DNA from: Protopterus annectens
Lineage: Eukaryota; Chordata; Ceratodontiformes; Protopteridae
Assembly (NCBI RefSeq): GCF_019279795.1
Contig: NC_056732.1
Coordinates: forward strand, 184,142,503-184,206,502
Direction of reading: 5' to 3'
DNA: 64,000 nt
A program made the position numbers and the translations under genes. This document shows, in pieces, positions 9,891 to 24,689 of this stretch. The notes beneath the pieces are model-generated. The model ran no database searches. It was not told where the DNA came from and saw only the letters and a list, made by a program, of their open reading frames with translations. The stretch's first letter is position 1. Each line of letters opens with the position of its first letter.

Positions 9891-11744
9891 ATGGCAGGTG
9901 TAGGAGAGGGTAGTTGCTTCCGAGCACAGAGGTGGGGCACTGAGGAGTCCAAATATATGGTTTGGCTCCTCGTCCACGATCATGAGGCCCAACTCATGCA
10001 GGGCCAGGTCCTGTGGGGAGCATACAAGGCTGTGGCATGGGACCGGTTGGCACATGATCTCACCAGTGCCACAGGAATACCAAGGACTGGTGAACAGGTC
10101 CGTCACCACCATGCGGACCTGAAGCGACAGAAGCAGGACCAACTGAACCGTTGGATCCAGGAGGCCCGGCAAATGCCCAACGCCCCACTACTGAGTAAGT
10201 TACATGTAATTATTTATGTAGAAAGTTAACCTAGCTGATATTATGGAGATGTGTATTCCAATATTACTTTATTTATATTGCAGCTGCAGGTGTCCGTTCC
10301 GCGAATCGTCGGGCCTATGCTGATAGGCTTGTGCGGTTGCGCCACCAGGCAGGTTAGTAATTCTCTCCCTGTAACTGTTAAAAAATATAAGTATGACAGC
10401 TTGCAAAAGAGTGCAGTGTAGTCACCTATTAATATAAAGTGCAAGTAAACAGTGTAAGAGAGATTCTGCTAGTACTGTGTGATTGCATTAGTGTGATGCA
10501 GCCTGTAATCCAAAAATAAAAATGAAACAAGTCTGAAATAAAGATGTTCCACCTGTAATATAATAGTACATAACCTGCAGCAGGCTGAAAATTACAGCTA
10601 CACAAGCTGAGTAAAACACATGTGTGAAATATATCCCCGTTTAAATTCTGAAACATGACACAAGTGAGACTGTTGGAAAGGATTGTCATAACCAAGTAAA
10701 ACATGTCAATAAAACCTAGAATTAAGTACCATCCTGAACTGTAAAAATAAAACAAGTGAGAGTGTGAGAAAGAGGTATGAATCCACCAATAAAGTTGTAA
10801 TAACTCTTGAATAAAGTATACTGCAGTCAGTACAGAATGACATGAATGTGACAGGCACAACCAAACAGCGAAAAGTGTGGAATAAAGTACTGAAGCTGGA
10901 ATGTGTGTCCCACAATTTGGATATGTTGCTCTCAGTTTGCAATATGCAGATAGTATGGTTGTATGAAAGACCAAACATCCACAGTTGTCTAGAGCCATAT
11001 AAAGCAAATGTAGCAGGATGCTGTAGCTGAACAGAGCCAAATATGAATGTGTATGAATAAAAATGAAATGTATATTGATGTAGCAGTAACATTCCTATCA
11101 CCAACATGCATAAGTTTACACATAGGAAACTGTAGTCAGACCTGTAGTGTGTATATATCTGCAGCTAGTAGAAATGTACAGCATATGTATAGGTATTTGA
11201 AGTTGTTAATGAAATATTTCTTCACCCTACCCTATAACCACAAATAATCAATTCCACGTGAAATGGGTATGTGTATTCACAATTAACTCCCCTGGACAAT
11301 TGTCCTGTTGGTTCATACATATTTGCATGTACGTTGATGCATGTGCCCTGTTCATACATCCAAACCTGATGGCCTGTTGCCATCAATCAACCCTGCATGT
11401 TGTTGGATTGTGTATTGTTGTTCAAATTATGTATATGTTATGCTTGCTGTTCAATGGCTTGCATTTATGGGTGTTTGGTTAATGGGAATACTAATGCATG
11501 CTGTTACAACTAATTGTGAATGGTATTGCACGTTACTAACCCAAACTGTCATTAAATAATGCAAAACATAGGACGACAGGGAAGGCGGGTTCCAGCGGAC
11601 CCACCTCTCCCACCTCAGCTGGCGAGTGCACCTGGCAGTAGTGCCCAGGCCGGACCCTCCTCCGGTGGCCCTGTGCCACCTGCGGGTGGAAGCGCTGAAG
11701 GGGATGGGGCTCACCCCCCCTCTGCAAGCGTGGCCGGAGGATAA
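9891..11744 (+). CDS. Gene 1: Myb/SANT-like DNA-binding protein of the transposon (copy A, truncated by a stop)
   Basis: Three exons are inferred: 9891-10194 (donor GTAAGT), 10284-10352 (acceptor TTGCAG, donor GTTAGT) and 11572 onward (acceptor CATAG). The phases agree. Exon 1 encodes a Myb/SANT-like domain: W15 and EES, VWLLV at 24-28, W50-D-R-L-A, then R65-TGEQVRHHHADLK. In Harbinger elements such proteins bind the ends and carry the transposase into the nucleus. Exon 3 is Pro/Ser/Gly-rich. Compared with copy B, a GAA codon has become TAA (11742-11744), and a 1-bp deletion follows near 11812, so the C-terminal half is lost. ATG 9891 is chosen because it follows the TATA box and has an aligned ATG in copy B. 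A short N-terminal product is still possible. Confidence 0.75.
10353..11571 (+). other. Gene 1 intron 2 (copy A)
   Basis: This is the 1.2-kb stretch between the inferred exons 2 and 3. It is A+T-rich with no recognisable domain on either strand. Copy B has an intron of the same length and clear similarity (42795-44012). Long minus-strand frames here do not keep the same ends in the two copies. Confidence 0.6.
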
Positions 11745-12469
11745 CATCCACTCACCCTCCGTAGTGTCCGGACTGTGGTGCGTAGGGAGATCAGGCACAC
11801 TGTGCTTGGGACCTACACCAGCTTGAGGCATGGGTGGCACAACTCACGGGTGTGCCTGCTGCCCGTCCTACACAGCCCCCAGCACAGCCCCGTCCTGGGC
11901 AGTGAAGGCACAGTGGCAACTGCCCATGGGTGGGGATCTCAGTTCCACTGTTGCCATCTGTGGGCTCATGGGCTCGAGATATCCAAACATCCATCCCCGT
12001 CAATTGTGTAAACCCCCCACATGTGTCATACACCACCCCTGTATCCGTCTTGTTTGTCTTGTCTGTTAACCTCCCCTACCTACCTCCCCAGCTATACCAT
12101 CTTCCTGTACCTGACATACCACTCTCACCTGAAAAAAAAAAAAAAAAGGGCACTCTGTACCCACAAAAAAATGACACCCCATACATAGCTGCCCATTTTG
12201 CACACATGTCTGCTGGACATGTAAACTGGCAATTACAATTGGCTGTACAACAAATATTGTTGTCCTCACACCTCTCACAGGGGTTGAAGGTTTCAAATTT
12301 CACACCAAATTACAAACATATGCACAGCTGCTGCTGACAAAAAAATGTGCAGCTATGGGCCTTTCCAACATCCCTCCTGCAAAACCCAAGCTTGTTTTCC
12401 TACTGTCCTACCCTCTTTGTGCCCCCTTTTTCACCACTTTCCTATCTCCCCATTTTCTTTTCTTTAAAA

Positions 12470-12625
12470 GAAAATAGCGTGGGTGTGCGTGAGAGTAAGC
12501 ACTTTTAAGCAGTAGTAAGCGGGAGTGCGCTTCTGTGCGCTTAGCTAAGCGTGTGTGCGTGAAGCTAAGTGGCAGTGCGCATGCGTGACCTCTGCACAAA
12601 CCAGCGCTAACCCGCTTACAACTGC
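12470..12625. promoter_or_regulatory. CpG-rich block with GTAAGC / GTGCGC words (copy A, left)
   Basis: Repeated GTAAGC or CTAAGC words alternate with GTGCGC or GTGTGCG. The block follows a pyrimidine tract and lies after gene 1. The same vocabulary occurs in inverted sense (GCTTAC, GCGCAC) upstream of the transposase at 31190-31420. It may be a promoter or protein-binding array; function is inferred. Confidence 0.5.
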
Positions 12626-12696
12626 TTAAAAGTGCCTTAGTCACTCTGAATGATAAGGCCTGTAGTTTTCTCAGCAGCAAAATAAAATACCTCTGT

Positions 12697-12758
12697 CAGT
12701 CTCGAACCCAGGACCTTGGAAACACTAGCCTGCATGACTTACCACTAAGCCATGACTG
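12697..12758 (-). other. tRNA-like Pol III module 3 (copy A)
   Basis: Minus strand: TGGCTTAGTGGTAAGTC (A box-like), CTGGGTTCGAGAC (B box) and a CAGTC/GACTG outer stem, followed by a T-rich stretch. It is conserved at 45103-45164 in copy B. Confidence 0.55.
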
Positions 12759-12959
12759 CTATACAAGAACATTGTGCTGAAAGAAATATATCATAAAATA
12801 GTAGGAATTAATATGTAAAGGGAATATATCAAGTCTAGTACACAAAGCATGTCATGTATATTTACTGTCAAATCTAGTGGATTTGCAAAATAGTACTGTG
12901 TGATGAGAAACAGCCATGCTAGTTGGTAGCTAGTAGGTGATAATGTCACAGTAGCATCT

Positions 12960-14056
12960 GGCAAGCCACACACATACTCAGAGCAGGATAAACACTGCCA
13001 TAGTTGAATAGTTAAGAGCCTAGACATAGCAACTGTGACTGAGCTACAGGGATGTCCCTGATGTGAAAACAAATGTCAACTCTGCCCCACTGACACCCTG
13101 TGAAATGTACTAACAGTAGGCAGAAAGGTGTAACTACACATTCAATGGTAACTATGAATTACTGAAAGTATGCACCACTTGCACATCACAAATGGTGTAG
13201 TAATACATATGCTCGAAATAACCCACAGTTTCAACTGCAGAATATCAGAATATTTCAATGGAGTATCCCACTGATATGTACCATTCCATGAGGCAGATAA
13301 AAGATGCACCTGAGAGTATCTGAGGCCTGCTCAGCAGCATCATCAAATACCCTTATAAGTGTCAAGGCACACACCATGGCCAGACCACACTGCATGCAGT
13401 AACACCCTACCACAACAAACACATAGAGAATTGCTGCCCAAACAGATATAACAAGCATTACAAGCTGTGAATGTAAATGGAAAATAGGAAAACCATAGCA
13501 ACACATTACAGGAAAGACATCTAGCAGGCATACAAGTAGTGAATGTAAAGGGTAAATATTGAAGCCATAGCAACAGATTGCAAGAGCCACTGCTATATAC
13601 CAGTTACACCACAATCTCCACAGGAAAGCACACACACACACCAATATACACAGTATTTCTAGTCATAGGTGTCAGTTTACATACACACGGAGAAGAGGAC
13701 ACTTGAGGAAGGAATACTCAGCTTACAGAATAACATGCATTGCAGTGTCTACAACACAGCCTGAAATATGAGAGACATACCAACTCTTACACTCACAGAA
13801 CAGTGTCCACAGCAAACCAGCATGGTCCCCACCCTGATAATCTGAAAGGGCTATGCCTACCTAACAGACCTTTTTATAGCACTGTCCTGAAATCACAGTG
13901 AGAACTGCAATCACTACACAACAGGCTGCATGCAATTAGTAAATGCTGGCTAACAATTGGTGCAGAGGTCATCACATGGACATGTGCAGATACCTACAAA
14001 AGCATCCTGTACTCCCAGTCCACACATGCAATACTTTCATTGCACCCTCTGGAGGT

Positions 14057-14058
<2 letters not shown>
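12960..14058. other. Unassigned DNA, partly specific to copy A
   Basis: About 700 bp (roughly 12955-13660) have no counterpart in copy B, where a (TA)n tract joins the flanking sequence directly. Similarity to copy B resumes at the GTGTCAGT-like sequence near 13667. I recognise no gene or repeat in the extra segment. Confidence 0.55.
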
Positions 14059-14059
<1 letters not shown>

Positions 14060-14108
<49 letters not shown>

Positions 14109-14147
14109 AGAGAAAGAGAAAGAGAAAGAAAAAAAAAAAAAAAAAAA
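14060..14147. repeat. (GA)n / (GAAA)n / poly-A tract
   Basis: A GA run merges into AAAGAG units and then about 19 A. The corresponding tract in copy B (45818-45861) is much shorter. Confidence 0.97.
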
Positions 14148-14483
14148 CAGTAACAACAAAACAAAGAGGTTGACAGCAGGCCAAGTAACTGCAAGCCTAT
14201 GCAAACAGCTGCAACAAACACAGGTAATGTAAAGTACTAGTATAATAGTCTACATACTGTGAACCCTCCAGATGTGTTATTGGTCTGTATCTATGTATAT
14301 GAAGATGTGCATAGGGCCGGGGACATACTGCAACTGTCACTGAAGGCTCTACATACATATGTATGTGAAGGTAGCTATGTGCACATAGCAATGTAGGTTG
14401 TAGTGCAATGTACAAGTAGGTTGTACAGTAATGGATGTTCATCAGTATGTTACTGTGTGTATACATATGTGGAACTAAAAGGA

Positions 14484-14610
<127 letters not shown>

Positions 14611-14659
14611 GCATATGTGTATACATAGATAGAGAGGGATGTAGAAATACATAGACATA

Positions 14660-17545
14660 TATAGTTTCACAGTGTCATAGTTTAGTACTAGGCTATCTGC
14701 AGACAGTGTACAGAATAGATTTAGAAAATTGCGCCTCTGTATAGTAGTGACACAGTGAAGACCCCCTTACATAATAGCATTAGTTTACTGTGCCTCTGTC
14801 TAGTAGTGACACAGAGATGACCCCTGGTGTAAACCTATGATCTCCCATCCACCTGTCAAGAATTCACATGAAGAGAGTCAGTGAGGGTCTCAGCCTAACA
14901 TGAACTGGGATCCTGTTCCACAGTATGGGAAGCCTCTGAGTTATGGATCTGTCCCTACAGCATGTCCTATTCATATTTGTGCTGAGGTTTATATCTGTAG
15001 CTCTTGTGGTTCTGATGGATTTGGATTTTACAAGGTGGAGCATGTCCATCAATTCCTGATTGGACATGGCCTTGTACGTCAGGCACAGATCACCTCTAAG
15101 TAGGCAGTATGCTATGGAATAGAGCTGTAGTTTCTTTAGTCTGGCAGCATATGACATTTGTTGGAGACCCTTGATCCTCCTGGTGAGGTACTTATGGGGT
15201 CCCCCTAAGCTGTTGCAACTGCCAGGTGAGGTACATACCAAATGGGGCATAGTTTACAGTCATGGGCCTGAAAAGGGAGGAGTATAGGGGTACAATGACC
15301 TCCTTTGATCTGGATGTGAATCCCTTCATGATAAGGTGGGCAAGGTAGGAAGTCTATCCAACCACTTTGGCAATGTGGGTGTCAAATGAGAGGTCAGTAT
15401 CGATTTGTGTCCCCAGGTCTCTGATTATTTTGTCTGTACTCAGTGGGTTACTGTCTATGTGATAATATGTGGGTACCTTGTCTTTCCCAAAGGGTATGAC
15501 TATACAGTATTTGGCATGCAGTTTAAGGCCATGTCTCTGGCACCAGTTGTCGGTTTCAGTGAGGCCTTTCTGTAGGATGTATGTGTCAGCTGGTGTATCG
15601 ACTATGGCGCCTAGTATGCAGTCATCTTTGAACATTGTCAGCAACTACCCTCCCATGTTTGCTTCCACATCTGAGAAATAAATACCGAACATGAGGGGTC
15701 CCAGGACAGAGCCCTGTGGGACACCACTTATGACTGGCTCTGAGTCTGACATGGCACCAGTGATTTTGACTTTAGGGTTTCTATCCGTTAGCCGGTTTGC
15801 AACCCATCTTGTGACATATGGATTTACATCTAAGCTGTTGAGCATGTCTATGATGCCAGAGTGGGGTATTGTGTCGAAAGCTTTAGCCAAGTCCAGGTAG
15901 GCTGTATGGACTCCTGTGCCCTCGTCAATGCCCTCGTCAATGGCTCTAGTGACTGTTTTGAAAAGGTCAACCAGGTTCAAAAGGCAGGATCTGCCCTCTA
16001 CAAAGCTGAACTGGGTGGGATCAAGTGTCTGTAAGTCCCCAATGTCTCTGTGTATGAGTTCCATAATGATTCTTTCCATAGCGTTGCAGACCAAGCTGGT
16101 TAAGCTTATGAGGCGGTAGTTACCAGGGTCTGTAGAGGTGCCTCCTTTGTGGAGTGGGACTACTATTGCTGTATGCCAGTGTCCAGGTACATATGCTGTA
16201 GTAAGGCTATGGTTAAATAACATTTTATGTGTGGGTTTAGCTCCTCTTGGAGTTCACGTAGCACGCAACCTGCAATACCGTCGGGTCCCATTGATGCTGT
16301 GTTTATAGCTTTGCTGAGGACGATTCTCAGCTGGACATCTGAGATGACAGGGAGGTTACAGTCAGCTGGGATAAGTAATTCCTCATTTGGGGGTGAGGAA
16401 GGGGAGAAATCTGCACTGAACCTGTCTGCCAGAATGTTGGCAATATCTGTGTGTTCAGTGTAGTTTTTTCACTGTGAACTAACTCTGAACATATCTGAGG
16501 GTTTCCACCCAGGTGTCTAACATAGCAGAAGAAGGCCTTGTAGCTATCTATAGTGTCCATAGCGATTTTCCTCTCAATGTTGGCCTTGCATGTTTGTATG
16601 AGAGAACGTAGCTTTCTACTAGTGCTGATCAGAGATGCCTTATCTTTATGGAATTCTGCTCTGTCGTACAGTAGCTACCGTCTTTTGTTATACAATTTGT
16701 TAATGGCTGGGGTCCACCAGACAGGATGCCTGCCCTTGGTGGAGAGGGTCTTGGTTTTATTTGGGATTGCATGATCCATGCATTCTTGGAGATGTCTGTA
16801 GAAAGCATTTGTGAATGAGTCTGCATTGTGGGATGTGGTTTCCACTGGCCCAGTGGGCTTAAAGGATACCAACTCAGTTTTAAGAAGTGTAAAGTCAGCA
16901 TTTGAGAGGTTTCTCACTGTAGTCTTTTGTGTTGTGGGGGAGGTGGGATATGTATATCCAGGGTGATTAGTTTGTGGTTAGATGTGACTAGTGAGGGGTA
17001 TAGTTCCAGTGTGTAGCACATTGTCCCCATGTTTGTGATGATCAGGTCTAGTATATTATCTCCCCTTGTGGGAGAGGTGACTAGCTGTTCCATTGCATTT
17101 GACTTACTGAATTCCAGGAACCTTTGGGCTAGGGTGTTTGGGCTAGAATAATGCACCCAGTGTATGTTAGGGTAGTTGAAGTCTCCCAATATGATGGTGT
17201 GTGGGACATTCATATCCACCAATGTCTTCAGGAAGGCTGACTGTGGTTCCTGAGATTGGGAGGGTGGTCTGTAACATGCTACCAGTTGTATAGCAGGTTT
17301 GCCTATGGTTATTTGCACCTGGATGGTCTCTGATGCTTCATGTGTTGCCACTAACATGGAGGTGTGGGTGTCTTTCATGAATATGGACAGTCCCCCTCCC
17401 TTTTTGTTTTGGCCCAAGTTTTGGGGCCAAAAAGCATGATACGAGGTATAGCCTGGTACTGCTGGTGTGCTCTCAGGAGCCTTGAACCAGGTTTCACTTA
17501 CTGCACAGACATCGAGATTGATAGAATATTTACGTACAGATATAT
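14660..17545 (-). mobile_element. Nested CR1/L2-type LINE (fragment alpha, copy A)
   Basis: Minus-strand LINE covering the endonuclease, linker, RT and C-terminal tail. It is 5'-truncated at a CT/TA microsatellite near 17545. Its 3' side has the same TACTAGGCTATCTGC-type end as the gamma fragments, so alpha and gamma belong to one family. Copy B holds the same fragment in the same place, with ends trimmed (46095-47580). The LINE was therefore present before the giant element duplicated. Confidence 0.85.
14864..17530 (-). pseudogene. LINE ORF2 (endonuclease and RT), lightly damaged
   Basis: Endonuclease part 17530-16930: [28 protein letters not shown], then [12 protein letters not shown] (catalytic Asp region) and [18 protein letters not shown] part 16223-15354: PLHKGG...DPGNYRLISLTS, AYLDLAKAFDTIPH (motif A), SGVPQGSVLGP, one in-frame TAG, then FKDD at about 15632-15621 where FADD or YADD is expected. 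C-terminal tail 15250-14864: HKYLTRRIKGLQ...LYSIAYCLLRGDL. Only a handful of stops and shifts separate these blocks, so it is younger than the LINE at 540-4600. The FADD-to-FKDD change alone would disable catalysis. Confidence 0.88.
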
Positions 17546-17633
17546 GTAATACACACATACATATATAGATATATGTAGATACATATACATATACAGACAG
17601 ATCTGACTGACAACAGATATGTCTGTATATGAC

Positions 17634-19395
<1,762 letters not shown>

Positions 19396-21308
19396 GGCTA
19401 TGGTTCAACAGCGAAACCCTGTGTACTCCGCTGCGGAGGAGGAAGAGATACACCAGAGCCTGGTGTGGGATTTCGCAATACTCTTTTCCCGCCCCAGCCA
19501 GAACCAGCAAGAAAGGGCTGCACTGTGGCAAGACCTGGTCCGTCGGGTAAATAAAATAGGCACACATAACCGGACATATGAGCAGGTACGCCATCACTGC
19601 AGTGATTTAATTAGAAATGTCCATCAGCGTGCGTCGGATATCCACAGGCAGCAGCTTGCCACAGCTAGACATCCCCCCTCACCAGACTGGAGGGACTACT
19701 CCTAAGTGTTGTGGCTCCAGCCCAACAGCAACAGCAGCAGTATACATGTGTAATGATGGAGGCTGGAGCCACCCAGCAGCAGGACACGGAGCATGCAGGT
19801 AACATGCCGTGTGTATAGTTGACCATTCTGTACACTGTTAGGTTATGCATGTGTGAGGTGTGTCCTCAGTTTGTAGCTGTAATCTTGGTAATTATTGTGC
19901 AAGAGTGATATTCTCAATATCAGCAGTAGACCTGTGGAAGCTAACTGTTGCACTACTGAACTGTATCATACTCACAGTATCAATGGCACAGTTGTGCCCA
20001 CTGACAATAAATGTCTCATTTCTGCAGGTCCCTCTGGTGTAACAGCAAGGCAGTCTATCCATGCTGGTGAGTGTGTAATAACATTACCTTCAATACTCTT
20101 GATACTAATAGTAATAATAGGCTGAAGCAGTAGTACTATGTGTTTGATTGCAGGTGTGTTTGTGTCTGTGTGTTGATATCTCATATACTGAGGAGTGTGC
20201 ATGTGTGCATTTGTGCATGTGTGCATGTGTGCATGTGCCCATGTGTGCATGTGTGCATGTGCCCATGTGTGCATGTGTGCATGTGCCCATGTGTGCATGT
20301 GTGCATGTGCCCATGTGTGCATGTGTGCATGTGCCCATGTGTGCATGTGTGCATGTGTGCATGTGTGCATGTGTGCATGTGCACATGTGTGCATGTGTGC
20401 ATGTGTGTATCAGTGGTGACATTGTGTACACATTGTAAACTGTGTTTCCTTTCTTACTCCCATGGGTTCTGGTGCTGCTCTGGTGTTGTGCAGCAGGGAA
20501 CCTGAATCAACTGCTGTGGATAGTGATAATGATGATACCTGTGTAATGGCACAGGAAGGTGTGCCAGTGCCCATCATTGGTCAGCCAATTGACAGTATAC
20601 AGCTGTCGACCCCATCAATGCGCACAGTCATCCTGCCAATACATCCTTTGGCACCAATGTCCCTAGGTGATGGACAGGGTACAGTGGTCATTGACCAGAG
20701 TAATGTGGTATTGGTGGCACATGCATCCCCACACAGCAGCCATGGCCAGGGTCCTGACATGGTACCACACAGGCAGACATCCAGGGGTTCTTGTGGGAGC
20801 ATCCATGGGTGTACCGCCCCTGTCAGACATGCCCACAGAGGTCTTTCAACCTCAGCTATGTTTCGGGCTGTAATGCAGGCACAGTCACGTATGGAACAGT
20901 ACACCAGACATGGTCTGAGGGAACTGAGAGCATGTCGCACAGCTATGAGTGACAGTATGCGTGATGTTGCGGCTGCCATCCGTAACTTCACCGAGGTCAT
21001 TGACAGACGTTGGGGGGGGCACATTAGATCTGTTCCACAACTACATGTCCATGAGCCAGGGCAATGGTGGACGGTTGAGGCGTCGACGTGGCCGTATGCC
21101 AGCAACAGCAGCAGCTGGCAGCCGTCGCGGACGACAACAGGCCCACGGCCGCTCACATAGTGCCAGCAGCAGCCCCAGCAATGCTGGGTCTGTGCTGTCA
21201 TCAGACCGCCCCGGAGACCACGTGCACGTGGCTCTGGACAGTCGCAACAGGAACCTGTCTCCAGTCACCAACCACCTGCTTCTGATGGCAGTACCCAGTC
21301 TGGCTTAG
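19396..21308 (+). pseudogene. Gene 2: second Myb/SANT-like protein of the transposon (copy A)
   Basis: Exons inferred from both copies: 19396-19798 (acceptor TTTTCAG, ATG 19400, donor GTAACA), 20028-20066 (39 bp, donor GTGAGT), then from 20466. The first coding exon carries a Myb/SANT-like domain different from gene 1: Y9-S-AAEEEE, ALWQDLV at 41-47, then R58-TYEQVRHHCSDL. The last exon has a helical segment FRAVMQAQSRM...LRELRACRTAM...IRNFTEVID, a pattern of Harbinger Myb partners such as the NAIF1 type. Lesions: a deletion shifts the first exon into a stop at 19703-19705; the acceptor AG before the last exon reads GG (20464-20465); and a run of 8 G near 21013 shifts the frame of the tail, which continues in another frame to 21308. 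Confidence 0.75.
20196..20411. repeat. TGTGCATG minisatellite in gene 2 intron (copy A)
   Basis: Octamer units TGTGCATG have a higher-order 22-bp pattern in which every third octamer is replaced by CCCATG. It lies in the intron before the last exon and ends about 50 bp from the damaged acceptor. All frames stay open, which creates spurious His/Thr/Cys-rich ORFs. Confidence 0.97.
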
Positions 21309-22850
21309 TACCTGATATGGTCCGCAGCACCCCTGCCAGGCACAGGTACTGTGTCCGTGGCCACAGACAGTGATCTGTATGACCTGGCAGGTACAGTCTG
21401 TGGCTGTCCACAAACACCTGTATATGGCAGCCATGAGGTGGTACTGTGTGCATGCATACACACATGCAAATTGATAACACCTAGGGCTATTGCATACACA
21501 CACACACTGTATCAACATTGCCCCATCTTGTACTGCTGTCCCTCACCAACACACACACACACACACACAGACATGTCAATTGGTTGTATCAGTGGCAGAC
21601 TCAGGCATACCAAGTATACACCCTGTGCATATGACGAAACTGTGCCACCTCCTGCAATCTGTAACATCGGTGCAGGAACAGGTTAACATGGTGCTGATGC
21701 ACAGGGTGACTACATAGAAGTGTTGTAATAGTATAATGTTGACAACAGTACAGTGTAATGATATCATTGTGGGTATATCCCAGCATGCCTGATGCAGTTA
21801 CAGTATGAATGTCATTGTATTGTTTTGTACACCCATAGTAATTACCATAGTGTACTGTCTGCACATCTGTGCATACTGGTGGTGAGGCTGTCAAGAGATG
21901 GCCACCTACATAGGTAGCACAGGGGATACGAAAATGTGCATATTGATACTCAATGATGGTCATGTCAACTGCGAGTTGCATGCTGTCCACACTCGACTCT
22001 GCAATGAGGATGTTTGAGGATGTTGATATCTGTGCAGTAATACAGAACAGGTTCAAGACTCACAAGAGCACACTAGCACTACAAGGTCACACCTCATACC
22101 ATGCATGACAGCACAAAAATACAGAACTAACTATGACAGGAGGGAGAGTCTCCAAACATGTCAAGGATACTGTGGTGCCAGGACAGGTAGCATACATCAT
22201 ACTAAGTCTGGAACTGCTGAGTGAGGGCTCAGTGTCTGTTATTTGAAATGTGTATTATTACAGGTATGAGCACTTGGGTATCAGTATTATTCAACATTAC
22301 GAAGGTACATGGTCTATACACTTGTGGGGGGTGGGGCTGGACCCAGCCCATCTGACCTGTTAATGTCTGGGTACAGGCTTATAGTGCCTGCATATATGCA
22401 CTGTTACCTACTGGAAGTCGTACACCTTGTTTGTTGTAGCATAGTCTACATACAGACCTGCTGACTGTAGCTTTGTTTGTATGCATGTTTGCTTGTTATG
22501 TTCCTGAAACACTGATTCCACCTGCAAAGCAGATTTACAGTGCCTCTGTGGATCCCTAGTGACATCTGTATTGCTTACTGTACTGATGTCCATGTCTCAC
22601 TTGACAGAACGTCACTGTTTGTCCTGTTTGCATGTAGGTTGCCTGTAACACTTTGCATATGACTTACCTCACATTTGCTCAAGACAGCATTCATATATGC
22701 CAGCACTAACAAATCAGGTGCACTACACCCTCACATACTCACCTTGAGTACCTTGTTCCCCATTGGCTCTATGTGTTGTTACTTAGTATGGGATTCACAA
22801 TGCTATGGTAGCATGTGCAAAGGTCACCTGTCAATCTACTCTTTGGTCCA
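21309..22850. other. 3' region of gene 2 and unassigned DNA (copy A)
   Basis: It aligns with copy B 49864-51130 and contains a short CA tract (21550-21570). No domain is recognisable. Its right part leads into the plus-strand LINE ORF1 fragment and may be that LINE's 5' UTR. Confidence 0.45.
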
Positions 22851-24560
22851 GTTGGTGAATCTGTGAGTCATGTGGCAATGTTACAGCTGCCTCATGTACA
22901 CAGAGAACCCTCTCTCCTTCCCATACACTTACAAGACATGTGAGAGATGCAACCACATAGCCAAACTGGGGGCTAAGCTCTCTTAACTCAGTACTGGCAT
23001 ACCCTGTCAGGTGGAGTGGGATACTACAGTGAGTACAGTACCAGTCTCACATAGACCTGCCACAACCGCAATCCAAAACACAGAAACACACAGGTACATT
23101 CTTGGACTCTCAGAATAGCATCCTGCCTGAGCAGCTGACACCTGCAAAGCAGACACACTAGCAAACATTAAGCCAGAGCAGAGCACGTGCAACACATAGC
23201 TCACAAAGCCTGTGTGCCAAACAGTCACAGGCCATATGGCTTGACAACACACCTGCTACAGTTGTAAGAGGTACCTCTATCATCAGGTACACTGAGGTCC
23301 TGCTCACCAGGCTGAACAAGGTGAGAGTCATGCTGAGATGTCCGTCGGGCTCTATGATCCACCACATAACACAAGCGCCACTCCAGGGCATGTACAAATA
23401 TGACTCAGTCATTGTCTGTGCCAGTGTGTATGACCTGTAACGCACCTCCCTAGACTACATGTTAGGGGACATAGAGGGGCTATCTGAGATTGTGGCACAG
23501 GCTGGTATGACCCTGACCTTGAGTAGCATCTTACCCTCACCAAGAATGCTGCCACAATATGTAGATAGGATGATCAGTTTCTACAATTACCGTATGTTTC
23601 GGTGACATTCAAAGGGGATCCAATGCCTGTCAGCGTGGGATTACATGCTGGACAAGCCACATTGCTTTGCTAGGGACAGCTTGCACTTGTCCCCCATGGG
23701 CCATTGTATATTGGCAGAGGCTGTTGCTGCACACATAGTGCCTTTGTATGCAAGGCTGACATTACATAGCCACCTACATAGGTATCACACGGGATAGGAC
23801 ACTAATAGTAATGCTACTCAACAGCAGCAGTGTAAACCTCAAGATGCATGCAGTGGAAACTGTCCTTAGCATGGGTACAGCAATATCCGTGCAGTAACAG
23901 ACTCCTAGTACAAGGCTCTTAGGTGCACACCATCACTGCCAGGTCATACCTCATACCATGCTTGTCGTCCCCTACACATGCACCAAACCAGAACAGGGGG
24001 GATGTATCCAAAGGCACCTCAGATATACACACACCCAGGTTGGTGGCACAGGACAAAGCATCAGAGCCTATCCATGTGCAACTAACAGTGGGTTAGACTG
24101 CCTTCAGGTTCATAGCCTGGCACACACCACCCTCCCATACCCAGGAAACCCACTTGGCCTTCCTGACAACACTGGGAATATGACGGTCTCTACAAACACC
24201 ATTATATGGGTGGACTGCAACTACCCAAACATAGAGTGTGAGCATTACTCTAGCTCCAAGACCCTATCTGAAGGGTTCTTAGCATTTATTCCCTGCATTG
24301 CTATGGAACAACTTGTTACCACTCCCACAAGAGTGACAACATGCTGCACCTGTTCATCACCAACATGTGGACTATATGCTCCAGACCAGTCGTGTATCCC
24401 TCGCTGGTGGGATGACACCATCTACAACTCACACTGTATATTCACATACCACATGCAGCCCCTGCACAGAACACCACAGTCATACAGTTGTCTAATGCAT
24501 ATTCCATGTATTCACATGAGGCAGGCTTCGGACATGGGAACTATTGAAGTTCACAGGTAC
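22850..24560 (+). mobile_element. Nested LINE fragment beta (ORF1 plus endonuclease), plus strand, copy A
   Basis: Plus-strand remnants read YKTCERCNHIAKLGAKLS (Cys pair and helix, about 22930-22985), then an SGNH-like hydrolase part. That part has VIVCASVYDL (block III; the usual residues are GVND), TSLDYM, ILPSPRMLPQY, and D-S-L-H (23675-23686) with the catalytic Asp-x-x-His pair, followed by GHCILAEA. After that, VDCNYPNIECEHYSS and AMEQLVTTPTR (about 24207-24340) equal the endonuclease of LINE alpha. It is the same family as alpha, in opposite orientation, with many stops. RT is missing. Confidence 0.75.
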
Positions 24561-24689
24561 ATATGTCTAGGTGGCACATACATACATCATGTGTGCATTG
24601 ACATTACTGATATAATGTATGTCGTGCAATATTGGCAACAACACCCCACACACATGGACAAACTGTGTGACAAAAACACACGTGGCGTT

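Noticed and set aside
10429..11107. Minus-strand ORFs of 203 and 133 codons inside gene 1 intron 2
   Set aside because: They overlap in different frames, match nothing known, and the copy B counterparts have different starts and stops.
8984..12758. Functional tRNA genes
   Set aside because: A- and B-box words are present, but T-stems do not pair, anticodon arms are unclear and acceptor stems are only partial.
20105..20505. Cys/His/Thr-rich ORFs in several frames (also 48246-49107)
   Set aside because: They arise from the TGTGCATG minisatellite, which has no stop in any frame, and lie in an intron of gene 2.
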